Shown: positions 7,702 to 17,823 of the stretch, one piece after another
Numbering within the stretch: the stretch's first letter is position 1
How the letters are laid out: each line of letters opens with the position of its first letter
Assembly (NCBI RefSeq): GCF_036116635.1
Contig: NZ_CP107995.1
Coordinates: 5,084,001 to 5,148,000, forward strand
DNA length: 64,000 bases
Direction: 5' to 3'
Source: Amycolatopsis sp. NBC_00345
GTDB lineage: Bacteria; Actinomycetota; Actinomycetes; Mycobacteriales; Pseudonocardiaceae
Program-made: the position numbers and the translations under genes
The notes under the pieces: model-generated
Told to the model about the DNA's origin: nothing
What the model saw: only the letters and a program-made list of their open reading frames with translations
Database searches by the model: none

Positions 7702-9168
7702 ATGTCCGCTCCCCGCATCCTGGGCACAGGCTCCGGGATATTCCGGCGCAAACCCATCGAGGAAATCGACACCAGCGCCGCCGGCGGTCTGCAACGGACG
7801 CTCGGTCTTCGCCAGCTGACGGCGATCGGCGTCGGCGGCATCATCGGCGCCGGGATCTTCTCGCTCGCGGGCGCGGTCGCCAACAAGACCGCGGGCCCGG
7901 CCGTGCTGATCTCGTTCCTGATCGCGGGCATCGCGAGCGCGGCGGCCGCGTTCTCCTACGCCGAGTTCGCCGGGCTCATCCCGCGCGCCGGCTCGGCGTA
8001 CACCTACGGCTACGCGGTGCTCGGCGAGATCGTCGGCTGGTTCATCGGCTGGGACCTGCTGCTGGAGTACACCGCGATCGTGTCGGTGGTGGCCATCGGC
8101 ATCTCGGGCTACTTCAACGACCTGCTCGGCTTCCTGCACGTCTCGCTGCCACAGTGGATGCTCGGCGCGCCCGGGACGGAACCCGACGGGGTCGCGTCCG
8201 GCTCCTACAAGGTGAACCTGTTCGCGGTGCTGCTGTGCCTGATCATCGCGTTCGTCCTCAACCAGGGCATGAAGAACGCCGCGCGGTTCGAGACGCTGCT
8301 GGTGTACCTCAAGGTCGCGCTCGTGCTGCTGGTGATCGTGGTCGGCGCGTTCCACATCAAGACGGGCAACTACAGCAACTTCTTCCCGTTCGGCCTCAGC
8401 GGCGCGTTCACCGGCGCCGCGACGGTGTTCTTCGCCGTTTTCGGGTATGACGCGATGTCCACCGCCGCCGAGGAGTCGAAGGACTCCCAGAAGCACATGC
8501 CGAAGGCGATCCTGTACTCGCTGGCGATCTCGATGGTGCTGTACGTGCTGGCCTGCCTGGTGCTCACCGGCATGGTGAACTTCAAGGACATCGACCCGGA
8601 AAGCGCGTTCTCCAGTGCTTTCGCGTCCGTCGGCCTGGGCTGGCTGGGCGCGGTGATCGCGGTCGGCGCCATCATCGGCATCCTGACCGTGCTGTTCACC
8701 TTCCTGATGGGCGCCACCCGAGTCGGCTTCTCCATGAGCCGCGACGGCCTGCTGCCGAAGTGGTTCTCCGGCACCCACAAGGTGCGCCAGGTGCCGCACC
8801 GGATGACCTGGGTCCTCGGCATCGCGTCCGCGGTCATCGCCGGCGTGCTGCCCATCGAGGAGGCCGCGGAGCTGACCAACATCGGCATCCTGCTGGCGTT
8901 CGTGGTGGTCTGCATCGCGGTGGTCGTGCTGCGGTACAAGCGCCCCGAACTGCCCCGCACGTTCAAGACGCCGGGCATGCCGGTGGTGCCGATCATCGGC
9001 GTGGTGTTCTCGCTCTGGCTGATCACGTTCCTCCAGTGGCAGACCTGGCTCCGCTTCGCCATCTGGTTCGTCATCGGCATGGTCATCTACTTCGGCTACA
9101 GCCGGCGGCACTCGGTGCTGAACCGCCCGGCGGAATCGGAGACGGGGTCTGAGTCCACTTCGGACTGA
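7702..9168 (+). CDS. APC-family amino acid permease (CAT type)
   Basis: 488 residues with about 12 hydrophobic helices. The N-terminus carries LGLRQLTAIGVGGIIGAGIF; the GxGxxIGAGIF motif of the first helix is the substrate-binding break typical of amino acid-polyamine-organocation transporters. Length and the early 'R-x-L-G' segment resemble cationic amino acid transporters (YfnA/CAT subfamily). It would import an amino acid by proton-coupled or exchange transport. It is monocistronic, with a promoter and leader hairpin upstream and a strong terminator downstream. Confidence 0.92.
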   Translation: MSAPRILGTGSGIFRRKPIEEIDTSAAGGLQRTLGLRQLTAIGVGGIIGAGIFSLAGAVANKTAGPAVLISFLIAGIASAAAAFSYAEFAGLIPRAGSAYTYGYAVLGEIVGWFIGWDLLLEYTAIVSVVAIGISGYFNDLLGFLHVSLPQWMLGAPGTEPDGVASGSYKVNLFAVLLCLIIAFVLNQGMKNAARFETLLVYLKVALVLLVIVVGAFHIKTGNYSNFFPFGLSGAFTGAATVFFAVFGYDAMSTAAEESKDSQKHMPKAILYSLAISMVLYVLACLVLTGMVNFKDIDPESAFSSAFASVGLGWLGAVIAVGAIIGILTVLFTFLMGATRVGFSMSRDGLLPKWFSGTHKVRQVPHRMTWVLGIASAVIAGVLPIEEAAELTNIGILLAFVVVCIAVVVLRYKRPELPRTFKTPGMPVVPIIGVVFSLWLITFLQWQTWLRFAIWFVIGMVIYFGYSRRHSVLNRPAESETGSESTSD

Positions 9169-9195
9169 CGTCTTCTGCCTGCTTTGGCGGGGAAG

Positions 9196-9228
9196 GGCCG
9201 CCCTCGGAGTTTCCGAGGGCGGCCTTTT
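9196..9228 (+). terminator. Terminator after the permease gene
   Basis: A perfect 12-bp stem, GGCCGCCCTCGG / CCGAGGGCGGCC, with an AGTTT loop is followed by TTTTCC. It lies between the permease and the convergent nitronate monooxygenase gene. Confidence 0.92.
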
Positions 9229-9329
9229 CCGTCTGTGTGGTCGAGCCGCGCTCGCCTCTCGCCGCACAAGCAAGGCAAGTCGCACTCGCCCGGCACGCGG
9301 GTTGGGCGGGCCGCGTTCGTCCCGGCAGG

Positions 9330-10379
9330 TCAGCGGAGGCGGTCGAGCCGTTCGGCGGCGGTGCGGGCCTCGCCGCGGAGGCGTTCGAAGATCGAGGCCG
9401 CCGAGCCCTCGGTGGTGAGGGGGTAGGTCTGGCCGGCCCACAGGGACATCGCCTCGGGGTCGTCGGCCTTGGCCGCGGCCGCGCGGATCGGCTTGCTCAG
9501 GTGGTGCAGCTGCGGGTACGCGGCCGGCGCGTGGGCGGACAGGTCGCTCAGCACGCGGTTCACCAGGCCCCGCGCGGGGCGGCCGCTGAACGCGCGCGTG
9601 AACGCCGTCGCCCGGTTCGCCTCGGCCAGCACGCGACGGTACGGGCCCGCCGTCCCGGCCTCGTCCGCCTGCAGGAACACCGTGCCCAGCTGCGCGGCGG
9701 AAGCCCCGGCGGCGAGCACGGCCGCGACGTCGGCACCGTGCACCAGCCCGCCCGTCGCGATCAGCGGGAGGCTCGTGCGCGCACCGATCAACCGCAGCAG
9801 CGCGAGCAGGCCGTACTGCTCGCCGCCCGCCGGAACGGTCGCGTCGTCGGTGAACAGCCCGCGGTGCCCGCCCGCCTCGAAACCCTGTACCACCAACGCA
9901 TCTGCGCCGCGCGCGGCCGCGAGGTCGGCCTCCTCCGGGCTGGTCACCGTGACCGCGACCCGGCTGCCGGCCTCGTGCACCCGGTGCACCTCCGCCGACG
10001 TCGGCGCCCCGAAGGTGAACGACACCACCGGCACCCGCCGCGCCACCACCAGATCGAGCTTGGCCGCGTACTCGTCGTCGTCCCAGCGCGGCTCCCCCGG
10101 CTCGACGCCGTAACGCAGCGCCTCGGTCAGCATCCGCTCGCGGTGCGCCGTGAGGTCCACCACCGAACGACTGCCCGGCACGAACAGGTTGACGCCGAAC
10201 CGCCCGCCCGTCAGGTGCGCGGTGTGGGCGATCTTGGCCTCCAGCGTCTCCGCCGCGAGGTACCCCGCGGCGAGGAACCCGAAGCCACCGGCCGCGGTGA
10301 CCGCGGCGACCAGCTCGGGCGTGGTGGGACCGCCCGCCATCGGCGCCACGATCACCGGGAAATCGAGATCTTCGAACAT
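9330..10379 (-). CDS. Nitronate monooxygenase family flavoprotein
   Basis: 349 residues from an ATG with no ribosome binding site but a TAGGCT box just upstream. The TIM-barrel FMN fold of the 2-nitropropane dioxygenase family is clear: IVAPMAGGPTTPELVAAV at the N-terminus, then VVQGFEAGGHRG (the glycine-rich phosphate site and catalytic His region) and ATGGLVHGADVAAVLAAGA with LGTVFL, the second FMN phosphate-binding loop. The enzyme would oxidise alkyl nitronates such as propionate-3-nitronate, a detoxification role. Related family members include enoyl-ACP reductases, so the substrate is not certain. Confidence 0.88.
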   Translation of the reverse strand: MFEDLDFPVIVAPMAGGPTTPELVAAVTAAGGFGFLAAGYLAAETLEAKIAHTAHLTGGRFGVNLFVPGSRSVVDLTAHRERMLTEALRYGVEPGEPRWDDDEYAAKLDLVVARRVPVVSFTFGAPTSAEVHRVHEAGSRVAVTVTSPEEADLAAARGADALVVQGFEAGGHRGLFTDDATVPAGGEQYGLLALLRLIGARTSLPLIATGGLVHGADVAAVLAAGASAAQLGTVFLQADEAGTAGPYRRVLAEANRATAFTRAFSGRPARGLVNRVLSDLSAHAPAAYPQLHHLSKPIRAAAAKADDPEAMSLWAGQTYPLTTEGSAASIFERLRGEARTAAERLDRLR

Positions 10380-10386
10380 GCCCGCG

Positions 10387-10392
10387 AGCCTA
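10387..10392 (-). promoter_or_regulatory. Leaderless -10 (TAGGCT)
   Basis: On the minus strand TAGGCT ends seven bases before the ATG of the nitronate monooxygenase gene; no Shine-Dalgarno is present. Confidence 0.6.
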
Positions 10393-10543
10393 GCCCGCGG
10401 CACGAAACGGGCATCTGCCCCTAGATTCCCCTGCGGGCTGGCCCACACCTCGCGCCATCGACAGCGAACCGAAGCGCTGCTTGTTTCCCTTCCAGCCACC
10501 GAGAACCGGCCATGCCGAGGGTGCCGGCGGGTTAGGCTGCGTC

Positions 10544-10990
10544 ATGACCGCTGACCTCGAGCACACCCGCGCGCTCGCCCTGCAGGAGAACGGGCTCGCG
10601 ACCATCGCCACCGTCCGGGCGGACGGCACCGTGCACGCGTCGATCGTCAACGCCGGCCTGATCGACGACCCGGTGACCGGCGCCCCGTCCATCGGGTTCG
10701 TCGCCCGCGGGGACGCGCACAAACTGACGCTGCTGCGCCGCGCCGGCCACGCGACGATCACCTTCCGCCGCGGCTGGGACTGGGCCTCGGTAACCGGCGC
10801 GACCCACGTGATCGGCCCGGACGACCCGGACCCGGCCTTCGACCCGGCCGGCCTGCCGGAACTGCTGCGCACGGTCTTCAAAGCCGCCACTGGCACCCAC
10901 GACGACTGGGCCGAGTACGACCGCGTGATGGCCACCGAACGCCGCGCGGCCGTTTTCGTCAGCGCGGACCGGATCATCCGCAACCGCTGA
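10544..10990 (+). CDS. Pyridoxamine 5'-phosphate oxidase-like FMN/F420-binding protein
   Basis: A 148-residue split-barrel protein. The pattern ALQENGLATIATVRADGTVH at residues 10-30, followed by a glycine-rich turn and RGDAHKLTLLRRAGHATITF, matches the family of small actinobacterial F420- or FMN-dependent reductases/oxidases. These enzymes reduce or oxidise varied small molecules; the substrate is not evident. A TAGGCT box five bases before the ATG implies a leaderless message. Confidence 0.78.
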   Translation: MTADLEHTRALALQENGLATIATVRADGTVHASIVNAGLIDDPVTGAPSIGFVARGDAHKLTLLRRAGHATITFRRGWDWASVTGATHVIGPDDPDPAFDPAGLPELLRTVFKAATGTHDDWAEYDRVMATERRAAVFVSADRIIRNR

Positions 10991-11052
10991 GCCCACAGGG
11001 ACACCAAGACGCGCCAGGACGCGCGGACCGGACCGGCGATCCCCCGCTCGCC

Positions 11053-11123
11053 ATGGCTTCCCTGTGCCATGCCCGTCGTGTCCGGCCCACGCAGCCCGGC
11101 ATGGCATGGCACAGGGAAGCCAT
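11053..11123. repeat. Perfect 21-bp inverted repeat between convergent genes
   Basis: The arm at 11053-11073 begins ATGGCTTCCCTG and its exact reverse complement fills 11103-11123, with a 29-base loop. It lies between the plus-strand flavin-binding protein gene and the minus-strand Uma2 gene. It has no T-tract, so it is not a standard terminator; it resembles an intergenic palindromic element. The rest of this 244-base gap shows no gene. Confidence 0.85.
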
Positions 11124-11234
11124 CACACCTCGCGAAACCCCTGAACCGACCGTCCACACAACACAACACCACGGCCCCACCAGCACACCCGGAGACAGCT
11201 CCGCACGGCGGGCGCACCCCCACCGCAGCCGCCC

Positions 11235-11804
11235 TCAGACGAGACGGCCCAGCAGTTCCGAGGGCACCACACGGACCGGAAATGGTTTCCGGGCCTCGAA
11301 AACCTCGTCCACCGCGGCCTTCGCCACCTGCTGGTAGACGCCGTCGCCGTCCAGTTCGAACACTGCCAGCGCCGGTTCCCCCGGGTCGACGACCCAGTAG
11401 CTCGGCACGCCGAGGCGCTCGTAGACGGCCTTTTTCGTGTTGAGGTCGTGGATGGCGGTGCTGGGCGAGAGCACCTCGACCGCGAGCACCGGTGGCTCCG
11501 GGAGGTCCAGTTCGGTGAAGCCCTCGTCGCGCCCGACCAGCAGGTCGGGCTGCAGCTCTAGATGGTCTCCGATGCGTACCGCGAACGGTGCCCCGGCGAC
11601 GAAGTACCCGAGCGGACAGGCCTCGTCGAGCACGGGGTACAGCCGGTAGGCGATGGTCTGGTGTCTCAGCCCGGGTGCGGGGCTCACGACCAGCACCCCG
11701 TCGATGAGCTCACGGCGGCGGCCGTCATCCGGCGTCTCCTCGAGGTCGTGCACCGTCATGGGGCCCGCCCCCTCGGGGCGCCGGGTATCCGTCATGACCG
11801 TCAT
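11235..11804 (-). CDS. Uma2-family (DUF820) PD-(D/E)XK endonuclease-like protein
   Basis: 189 residues, starting at an ATG preceded by AAAGGAG. The restriction-endonuclease-like core is visible: RRRELIDGVLVVSP, then LELQPDLLVGRDE (the metal-binding Asp), followed by VLAVEVLSPSTAIHDLNTKKAVYERLGVPSYWVVDP, where E-V and the Lys form the rest of the PD-(D/E)XK site. Such genes are multiplied in cyanobacteria and filamentous actinomycetes. A nuclease activity is plausible but the biological role is unknown. It is placed just downstream of the lepA terminator. Confidence 0.85.
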   Translation of the reverse strand: MTVMTDTRRPEGAGPMTVHDLEETPDDGRRRELIDGVLVVSPAPGLRHQTIAYRLYPVLDEACPLGYFVAGAPFAVRIGDHLELQPDLLVGRDEGFTELDLPEPPVLAVEVLSPSTAIHDLNTKKAVYERLGVPSYWVVDPGEPALAVFELDGDGVYQQVAKAAVDEVFEARKPFPVRVVPSELLGRLV

Positions 11805-11857
11805 GGTGCTCTCCTTTCGTCGGTCACACCAGAGGAGACCAAGAGGCACCGACAAGA

Positions 11858-11885
11858 AAGCCGCCCGCGGGCCGGCGGGCGGCTT
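11858..11885 (-). terminator. lepA terminator
   Basis: A perfect 11-bp stem AAGCCGCCCGC / GCGGGCGGCTT with a 6-base loop, followed on the minus strand by TCTTGTC. It lies 28 bases past the lepA stop codon. Confidence 0.85.
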
Positions 11886-11913
11886 CCTTCACTCGAACGT
11901 GTGAGCGAACGCG

Positions 11914-13764
<1,851 letters not shown>

Positions 13765-13885
13765 TCGTGTGGTCCTCGGGAACGTCGTTCGGGGTTGGCC
13801 ACCTTCCATGGTCCCATGGAGCTCCGGGTGCGGGTGGGGGTCATCCCCGATGCGAGGCCACCGTGACTCGTGGTGACCTCGAAGT

Positions 13886-14506
13886 ATGAGTACTTCGCAC
13901 CAGCCCGCGCCGGTTCCACGGACCGCCACGGGCACTTTCGACACCGCCCTCCACCGGGCGTTCGGTCACCCGGCCGGGCTGCTCGGGCGCCTGGGCGGCT
14001 GGGTCATGGCGCGCGGCAACGCCGCCACCGAGCACCGCGTCGTCGACCTCGCCCGGCTGGAGCCGGACGAAACCGTGCTGGTCGTCGGCCCCGGCCCCGG
14101 GGTCGGCCTCGACGCCGCCAGCCGGCTGGCGGGCGAGGTCATCGGGGTCGAGCCGTCGGCCGAGATGCGCGCCCTGTGCCTCGAGCGCTGCGACGACCGC
14201 GTGGAGCTGCGCGACGGCTCGGCGGCCCGGACCGGGTCGGCCGACGACTGCGTCGACGTGGTCCTGACGGTCAACAACGTCGAGTTCTGGGAAGACCGCG
14301 CGGCCTCGTTCGCCGAGCTGTTCCGGATCCTCCGCCCGGGCGGCAGGCTCCTGCTCTCGGCGCACGAGAAGTGGCTGCCCGTGTCCCGCCACGAACTGGC
14401 CGACGAGGCCGCCGCCGCGGGCTTCACCGACCTGCAGACGTGGACCTGGGAGCCGCCGGGCTTCGCCGGGCTGGCGGCCCAGCTGAAGGCCCTCAAGCCC
14501 GCCTGA
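13886..14506 (+). CDS. Class I SAM-dependent methyltransferase
   Basis: 206 residues. Motif I is VLVVGPGPGVGLD (the SAM-binding glycine loop), followed by an acidic motif II around VIGVEPS and the post-motif DDCVDVVLTVNNVEFW and LRPGGRLLLS. The fold is that of small ubiquinone/menaquinone- or arsenite-type methyltransferases. The substrate is unknown. It is divergent from lepA, with about 120 bases between them, and convergent with the VOC protein gene. Confidence 0.85.
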   Translation: MSTSHQPAPVPRTATGTFDTALHRAFGHPAGLLGRLGGWVMARGNAATEHRVVDLARLEPDETVLVVGPGPGVGLDAASRLAGEVIGVEPSAEMRALCLERCDDRVELRDGSAARTGSADDCVDVVLTVNNVEFWEDRAASFAELFRILRPGGRLLLSAHEKWLPVSRHELADEAAAAGFTDLQTWTWEPPGFAGLAAQLKALKPA

Positions 14507-14528
14507 CGGCATCCTCCGTGACAGCGGA

Positions 14529-14903
14529 TCAGCGCGGGTCGGTCCGGAGCGGATGGCCGGACGGCACCTCCACCAGCACGATGCGCGTGCCGTCGGGATC
14601 GGCGATCCAGGCCTCGTCCAGGCCCCACGGCTCCCGCTGCGCGCCGCGGACCGGCGTGACGCCGCGTCCCGCCAGCTCGGCCAGCGTGGCCGGCAGGTCG
14701 CGGACCTGCAGCCACAGCACGATGTCGGGCGTCGGCCCGGCCTCGGCCCGCCCGACCACCTCGATCGACCCGCCGCCGGCGAAGAAGACGGTGCCGCCGG
14801 GAAACTCCTTGTCGATCGCGAGCCCCAGCGTGTCGCGGTAGAACGCGGTGGCGGCGTCCAGGTCACGAGGGTGGATCAGCACCCGGCTGCTCAGTACTTC
14901 CAT
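14529..14903 (-). CDS. VOC-superfamily (glyoxalase/bleomycin-resistance-like) protein
   Basis: A 124-residue single VOC module with two beta-alpha-beta-beta-beta halves: LIHPRDLDAATAFYRDTLGLA at the start and DEAWIADPDGTRIVLVEVP near the end, the paired motifs of the glyoxalase/dioxygenase fold. Metal ligands are not obvious, so it may be a binding protein, as in bleomycin-type resistance proteins, or an enzyme. It lies 22 bases downstream of the EamA transporter gene on the same strand, so the two are probably cotranscribed and under the riboswitch. Confidence 0.82.
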   Translation of the reverse strand: MEVLSSRVLIHPRDLDAATAFYRDTLGLAIDKEFPGGTVFFAGGGSIEVVGRAEAGPTPDIVLWLQVRDLPATLAELAGRGVTPVRGAQREPWGLDEAWIADPDGTRIVLVEVPSGHPLRTDPR

Positions 14904-14925
14904 GGTTACTCCCTACCCGAGTGGT

Positions 14926-15789
14926 TCAGGCCACCGCAATCGCGGCGATGCCGGCCAGCACCACCAGCGAGCCGACCAGCCGGCGCGCGGCGTTGCGCTC
15001 GCCGAGCACCAGCCACGCGGCGACGCCGCCCACCACGATCGACAGCTCACGCGCCGGGGCGACCAGGCTGACCGGCGCGATCCGCAGCGCGTACAGCACC
15101 AGCAGGTACGCCGCCGGCGACAACAGCCCGACGATCAGCACCTCCTTGCGGTGCTCCCGCCACAGCCGCCCGACCTCGGCGCGGCCGCGGTACGCCGTCG
15201 GGGCCAGCAGCAGGCTCTGGCCGATCGCGCCGCCGCCGAAGTAGACGATCGGCGGGACGGCCAGCGTCGTCACGGAGTGGGCGTCCCAGAGCGTGTACGC
15301 GGCGATGACGGCGCCGGTGAGCACGCCGTAGAAGACGCCGGCGCGGCGCGCGGCCCGGTCCGCCGTGCCGCCGCCGATGCTGATCACCAGCACGCCGGCG
15401 ACCACGAGGAACGCCCCGATCAGGCCCAGCACGCCGGGGTGCTCGTGCAGCACGAGGACGGCGGCGAGCACGGACAGCAACGGACCGGTGCCGCGCGCGA
15501 GCGGGTAGACGATCGACAGGTCGCCGACGGTGTAACCGCGCTGCAGCACGATGCCGTAGGCGATGTGCATCACGGCCGTCACCGCGGCGGCGACCAGCCA
15601 GCTCCACTGTGGACGTTCCGGCTCGACGACGAGCGCGACGATCACCGCCGGCAGCATCGCGACGGCCGAAACGGTGTAGTAGAGCCAGACGAAGCGCGGC
15701 CCGCCGAAGGTGACGCGCTTGGCGGCGAGGTTCCACGCCGCGTGCACGAAGGCGGCGACGAGGACGAGCGACAGAGCTGTGGTGTTCAC
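14926..15789 (-). CDS. EamA/DMT-superfamily transporter, riboswitch-controlled
   Basis: 287 residues and ten predicted membrane helices arranged as two EamA repeats, with the conserved GERNAARRLVG segment before the last helix. The start is GTG, preceded by AAGGGG, which can be buried in a hairpin. The 5' leader contains a ykkC/guanidine-I-like aptamer. Since actinobacterial EamA genes behind such aptamers are associated with guanidine and related guanidinium export, I infer export of guanidine or a similar compound. The specificity is not provable from the protein itself. Confidence 0.88.
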   Translation of the reverse strand: MNTTALSLVLVAAFVHAAWNLAAKRVTFGGPRFVWLYYTVSAVAMLPAVIVALVVEPERPQWSWLVAAAVTAVMHIAYGIVLQRGYTVGDLSIVYPLARGTGPLLSVLAAVLVLHEHPGVLGLIGAFLVVAGVLVISIGGGTADRAARRAGVFYGVLTGAVIAAYTLWDAHSVTTLAVPPIVYFGGGAIGQSLLLAPTAYRGRAEVGRLWREHRKEVLIVGLLSPAAYLLVLYALRIAPVSLVAPARELSIVVGGVAAWLVLGERNAARRLVGSLVVLAGIAAIAVA

Positions 15790-15798
15790 CGGACCCCT

Positions 15799-15968
15799 TA
15801 GGGGTCTTCCGCACGCGCGGAAGACCGGGTCCTCCAGGCTTTTGTCCCGTCAGATGAACGGCAGGACTTCCGGACCCGCCGATGGTGCCGCTCGGACCGG
15901 TCCCACCGGCCCTCGTTGTGGGGTGGACCCGCCGGGGCGGGCCGCGGGCCGGTGGCGGAACCCTAGGC
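15799..15968 (-). promoter_or_regulatory. ykkC-family riboswitch, most likely guanidine-I
   Basis: Read on the minus strand, the leader contains in order CCTAGGGTTCCG, GGTCCGAG and ACGGGACAAAAGCC. These are the three conserved blocks of ykkC aptamers (CUAGGGUUCCG, GGUCCGAG, GGGAxAAAAGCC) in the right order and spacing. A long GC hairpin sits between the first two blocks. After the aptamer, GGTCTTCCGC pairs with GCGGAAGACC, and an outer GGACCC can pair with GGGTCC, which overlaps the AAGGGG ribosome binding site of the transporter. Control would therefore be translational. A TACGGT -10 lies just upstream. Subtype 2 ykkC RNAs bind ppGpp, PRPP or nucleotides; the EamA transporter context favours guanidine. 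Confidence 0.85.
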
Positions 15969-16168
15969 ACTAACGTCCTCCACCGTAACCGAACCGATCA
16001 CCGCGGGCCGCCCGCAGGGGTCCGGAGCAGGGCTGTTAGGCTTTCTCGCTGTTGCCGTGCGGCATTCCGTCATGGAGGAAACCCGGCCGCGCCCCTCGCG
16101 GGCGCACGGGGCCACTTTCGACTTTCGACGCGGCAGCGAACTCACCGAGAGACACAAGGAGCGCCCCC

Positions 16169-16429
16169 GTGGCCAACATCAAGTCCCAGATCAAGCGCAT
16201 CACCACCAACGAGAAGGCCCGCCAGCGCAACCTGGCGATCCGGTCCTCGGTGAAGACCGCGATCCGCAAGTTCCGCGACGCCGCCGACTCGGGCGACAAG
16301 GCCAAGGCCGTCGAGGCGCAGCGCGACGCCGCCAAGAAGCTGGACAAGGCCGTCACCAAGGGCGTCATCCACGCCAACCAGGCCGCGAACAAGAAGTCCG
16401 CGATCGCGAAGCGCGTGAACTCGCTCTGA
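16169..16429 (+). CDS. rpsT: 30S ribosomal protein S20
   Basis: 86 residues, the usual size. The family signature is complete: MANIKSQIKRITTNEKARQR at the start, NLAIRSSVKTAIRKF and HANQAANKKSAIAKRVN near the end. It binds 16S rRNA early in small-subunit assembly. It starts at GTG with AAGGAG nearby and has a leader of about 125 bases from a TTAGGCT promoter (16034-16040). It is followed by its own terminator. Confidence 0.98.
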   Translation: MANIKSQIKRITTNEKARQRNLAIRSSVKTAIRKFRDAADSGDKAKAVEAQRDAAKKLDKAVTKGVIHANQAANKKSAIAKRVNSL

Positions 16430-16449
16430 TTTTCGGTTCTTCCTTCGGA

Positions 16450-16483
16450 GGGGCCCGGTGACCAGTGGTCGCCGGGCCCCTTT
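16450..16483 (+). terminator. rpsT terminator
   Basis: GGGGCCCGG pairs with CCGGGCCCC across a 13-base loop that can itself pair (GACCA/TGGTC), followed by TTTCG. Confidence 0.9.
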
Positions 16484-16575
16484 CGCGTGTCCGGGGGTAC
16501 TTCGTCCTGGGGTCGGAACCCGGGCGTCCGGGCCGCCTCGGAACGAGCAGGGTCAGTCTGGGCCCGTAGGCGGGG

Positions 16576-17547
16576 TCAGCGTTCGCCCTTGGCGGCGACG
16601 ACCTCGGTGACCGCGCGTTCCAGCGCGTAATCCGCGTCGGCGGCGGCGCCCTTGACCTCGGCGTTCAGGCGGGCCACCACGCGCATCGCGGTGGCGAGGC
16701 CGTCCTGGCCCCAGCCGCGGGACTGGCCCTGCGCCTTGCGGATCTTCCACGGCGGCATGCCCAGCTCGCCCGCCATCTGGTTCGGGTTGCCACGGCCCGC
16801 CGCCGAGACGCGCGCGACGGTGCGGACCGCGTCCGCCAGCGCGTCGGCGACCAGGACGTGCGGGACACCCAGCTGCATCGCCCAGCGCAACGACTCCAGT
16901 GCCGCCCCGCGGTCGCCCGACACGGCCTTCTCCGCCACTGCGAAGCCGGTCACGTCGGCGCGGCCGGTGTGATAGCGGCGGACCGCCTGCTCGTCCACCA
17001 CGCCCCCGGCGTCGGCGACCAGCTGCGTCGCCGCGGAGGACAGCTCGCGCAGGTCCGAGCCGACGGTGTCGAGCAGAGCCATCACGCCCGCGGCGTCGAT
17101 CTTCCCGCCGGAGCGGCGCACTTCGTTGCGCACGAACGACTCGCGCTCGGCGGGCTTCGTCAGCTTCGGGCACTCGATGATCTCCGCGCCCGCCTTTTTC
17201 AACGCCGCGGGCAGCGCCTTCGCCGCCTTGCTCCGGCCCCCGCCGCTGTGCACGACGACCAGCACGATGCCGTCCGCCGGCGAAGCGATGTACGCCAGCA
17301 CGGCGTCGGCCAGGTCCTGCGAAATGTCCTGCGCCGAGTCCAGGACGATCACCCGACCTTCGCTGAACAGCGAAGGACTCACCAGCTCGGCCAGCACCGG
17401 CGGTGTGAGTTCGGACACCCGGTTGCGCGTCAGATCGGCCGTCGGGTCGGCCGCCCTCGCGGCGTCCAGCGCGGCCCGGACGGCCCGTTCGATGAGCAGT
17501 TCTTCCTCGCCGATGACGAGCTGGAGCGGCGCGGGGGCGGTGGTCAC
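16576..17547 (-). CDS. holA: DNA polymerase III subunit delta
   Basis: 323 residues from a GTG start. The N-terminal segment LQLVIGEEELLIERAVRAAL and the following AAA+-like domain match HolA, which opens the beta clamp during clamp loading. The P-loop is degenerate, as is normal for this subunit. The C-terminal collar helices include MGELGMPPWKIRKAQGQSR-like sequence (here AGELGMPPWKIRKAQ). It is convergent with rpsT, an arrangement shared with mycobacteria. Confidence 0.95.
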   Translation of the reverse strand: MTTAPAPLQLVIGEEELLIERAVRAALDAARAADPTADLTRNRVSELTPPVLAELVSPSLFSEGRVIVLDSAQDISQDLADAVLAYIASPADGIVLVVVHSGGGRSKAAKALPAALKKAGAEIIECPKLTKPAERESFVRNEVRRSGGKIDAAGVMALLDTVGSDLRELSSAATQLVADAGGVVDEQAVRRYHTGRADVTGFAVAEKAVSGDRGAALESLRWAMQLGVPHVLVADALADAVRTVARVSAAGRGNPNQMAGELGMPPWKIRKAQGQSRGWGQDGLATAMRVVARLNAEVKGAAADADYALERAVTEVVAAKGER

Positions 17548-17682
17548 CCGGCCATCCTCTCACCCGTCCGGCGGCAGGCCCGCCCCGGTGATGTGGGCGG
17601 GCACCGTGGCACGAGGCGATCACCATGTCGTACGGTGTAGCCGAGGCAGCGCCCGCGACGGCGCGCCGACAATCGAATACCG

Positions 17683-17812
17683 CTCATCCAGAGGGGCAGA
17701 GGGAACGGCCCGACGAAGCCCCGGCAACCGGCGTACAGCCTGTCATCCCGCGATCGCGGGATAGCTGACGACCACGGTGCCAATTCCGGCCCGCTTCGGC
17801 GGGGAAGATGAG
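17683..17812 (+). promoter_or_regulatory. S-box (SAM-I) riboswitch upstream of threonine synthase
   Basis: The leader shows the SAM-I consensus in order: P1 arm CTCATC, CAGAGGGGCAGAGGGAACGG, GAAGCCCCGGCAACC (17715-17729), GGTGCCAATTCC (17776-17787) and the closing P1 arm GATGAG (17807-17812). A GC hairpin (ATCCCGCG/CGCGGGAT) fills the P3 region. The closing P1 arm runs directly into the AGGAAGG ribosome binding site, so SAM binding would hide that site and reduce translation. This links threonine synthesis to the methionine/SAM supply at the shared O-phosphohomoserine or homoserine branch. Confidence 0.93.
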
Positions 17813-17823
17813 GAAGGAACCTC

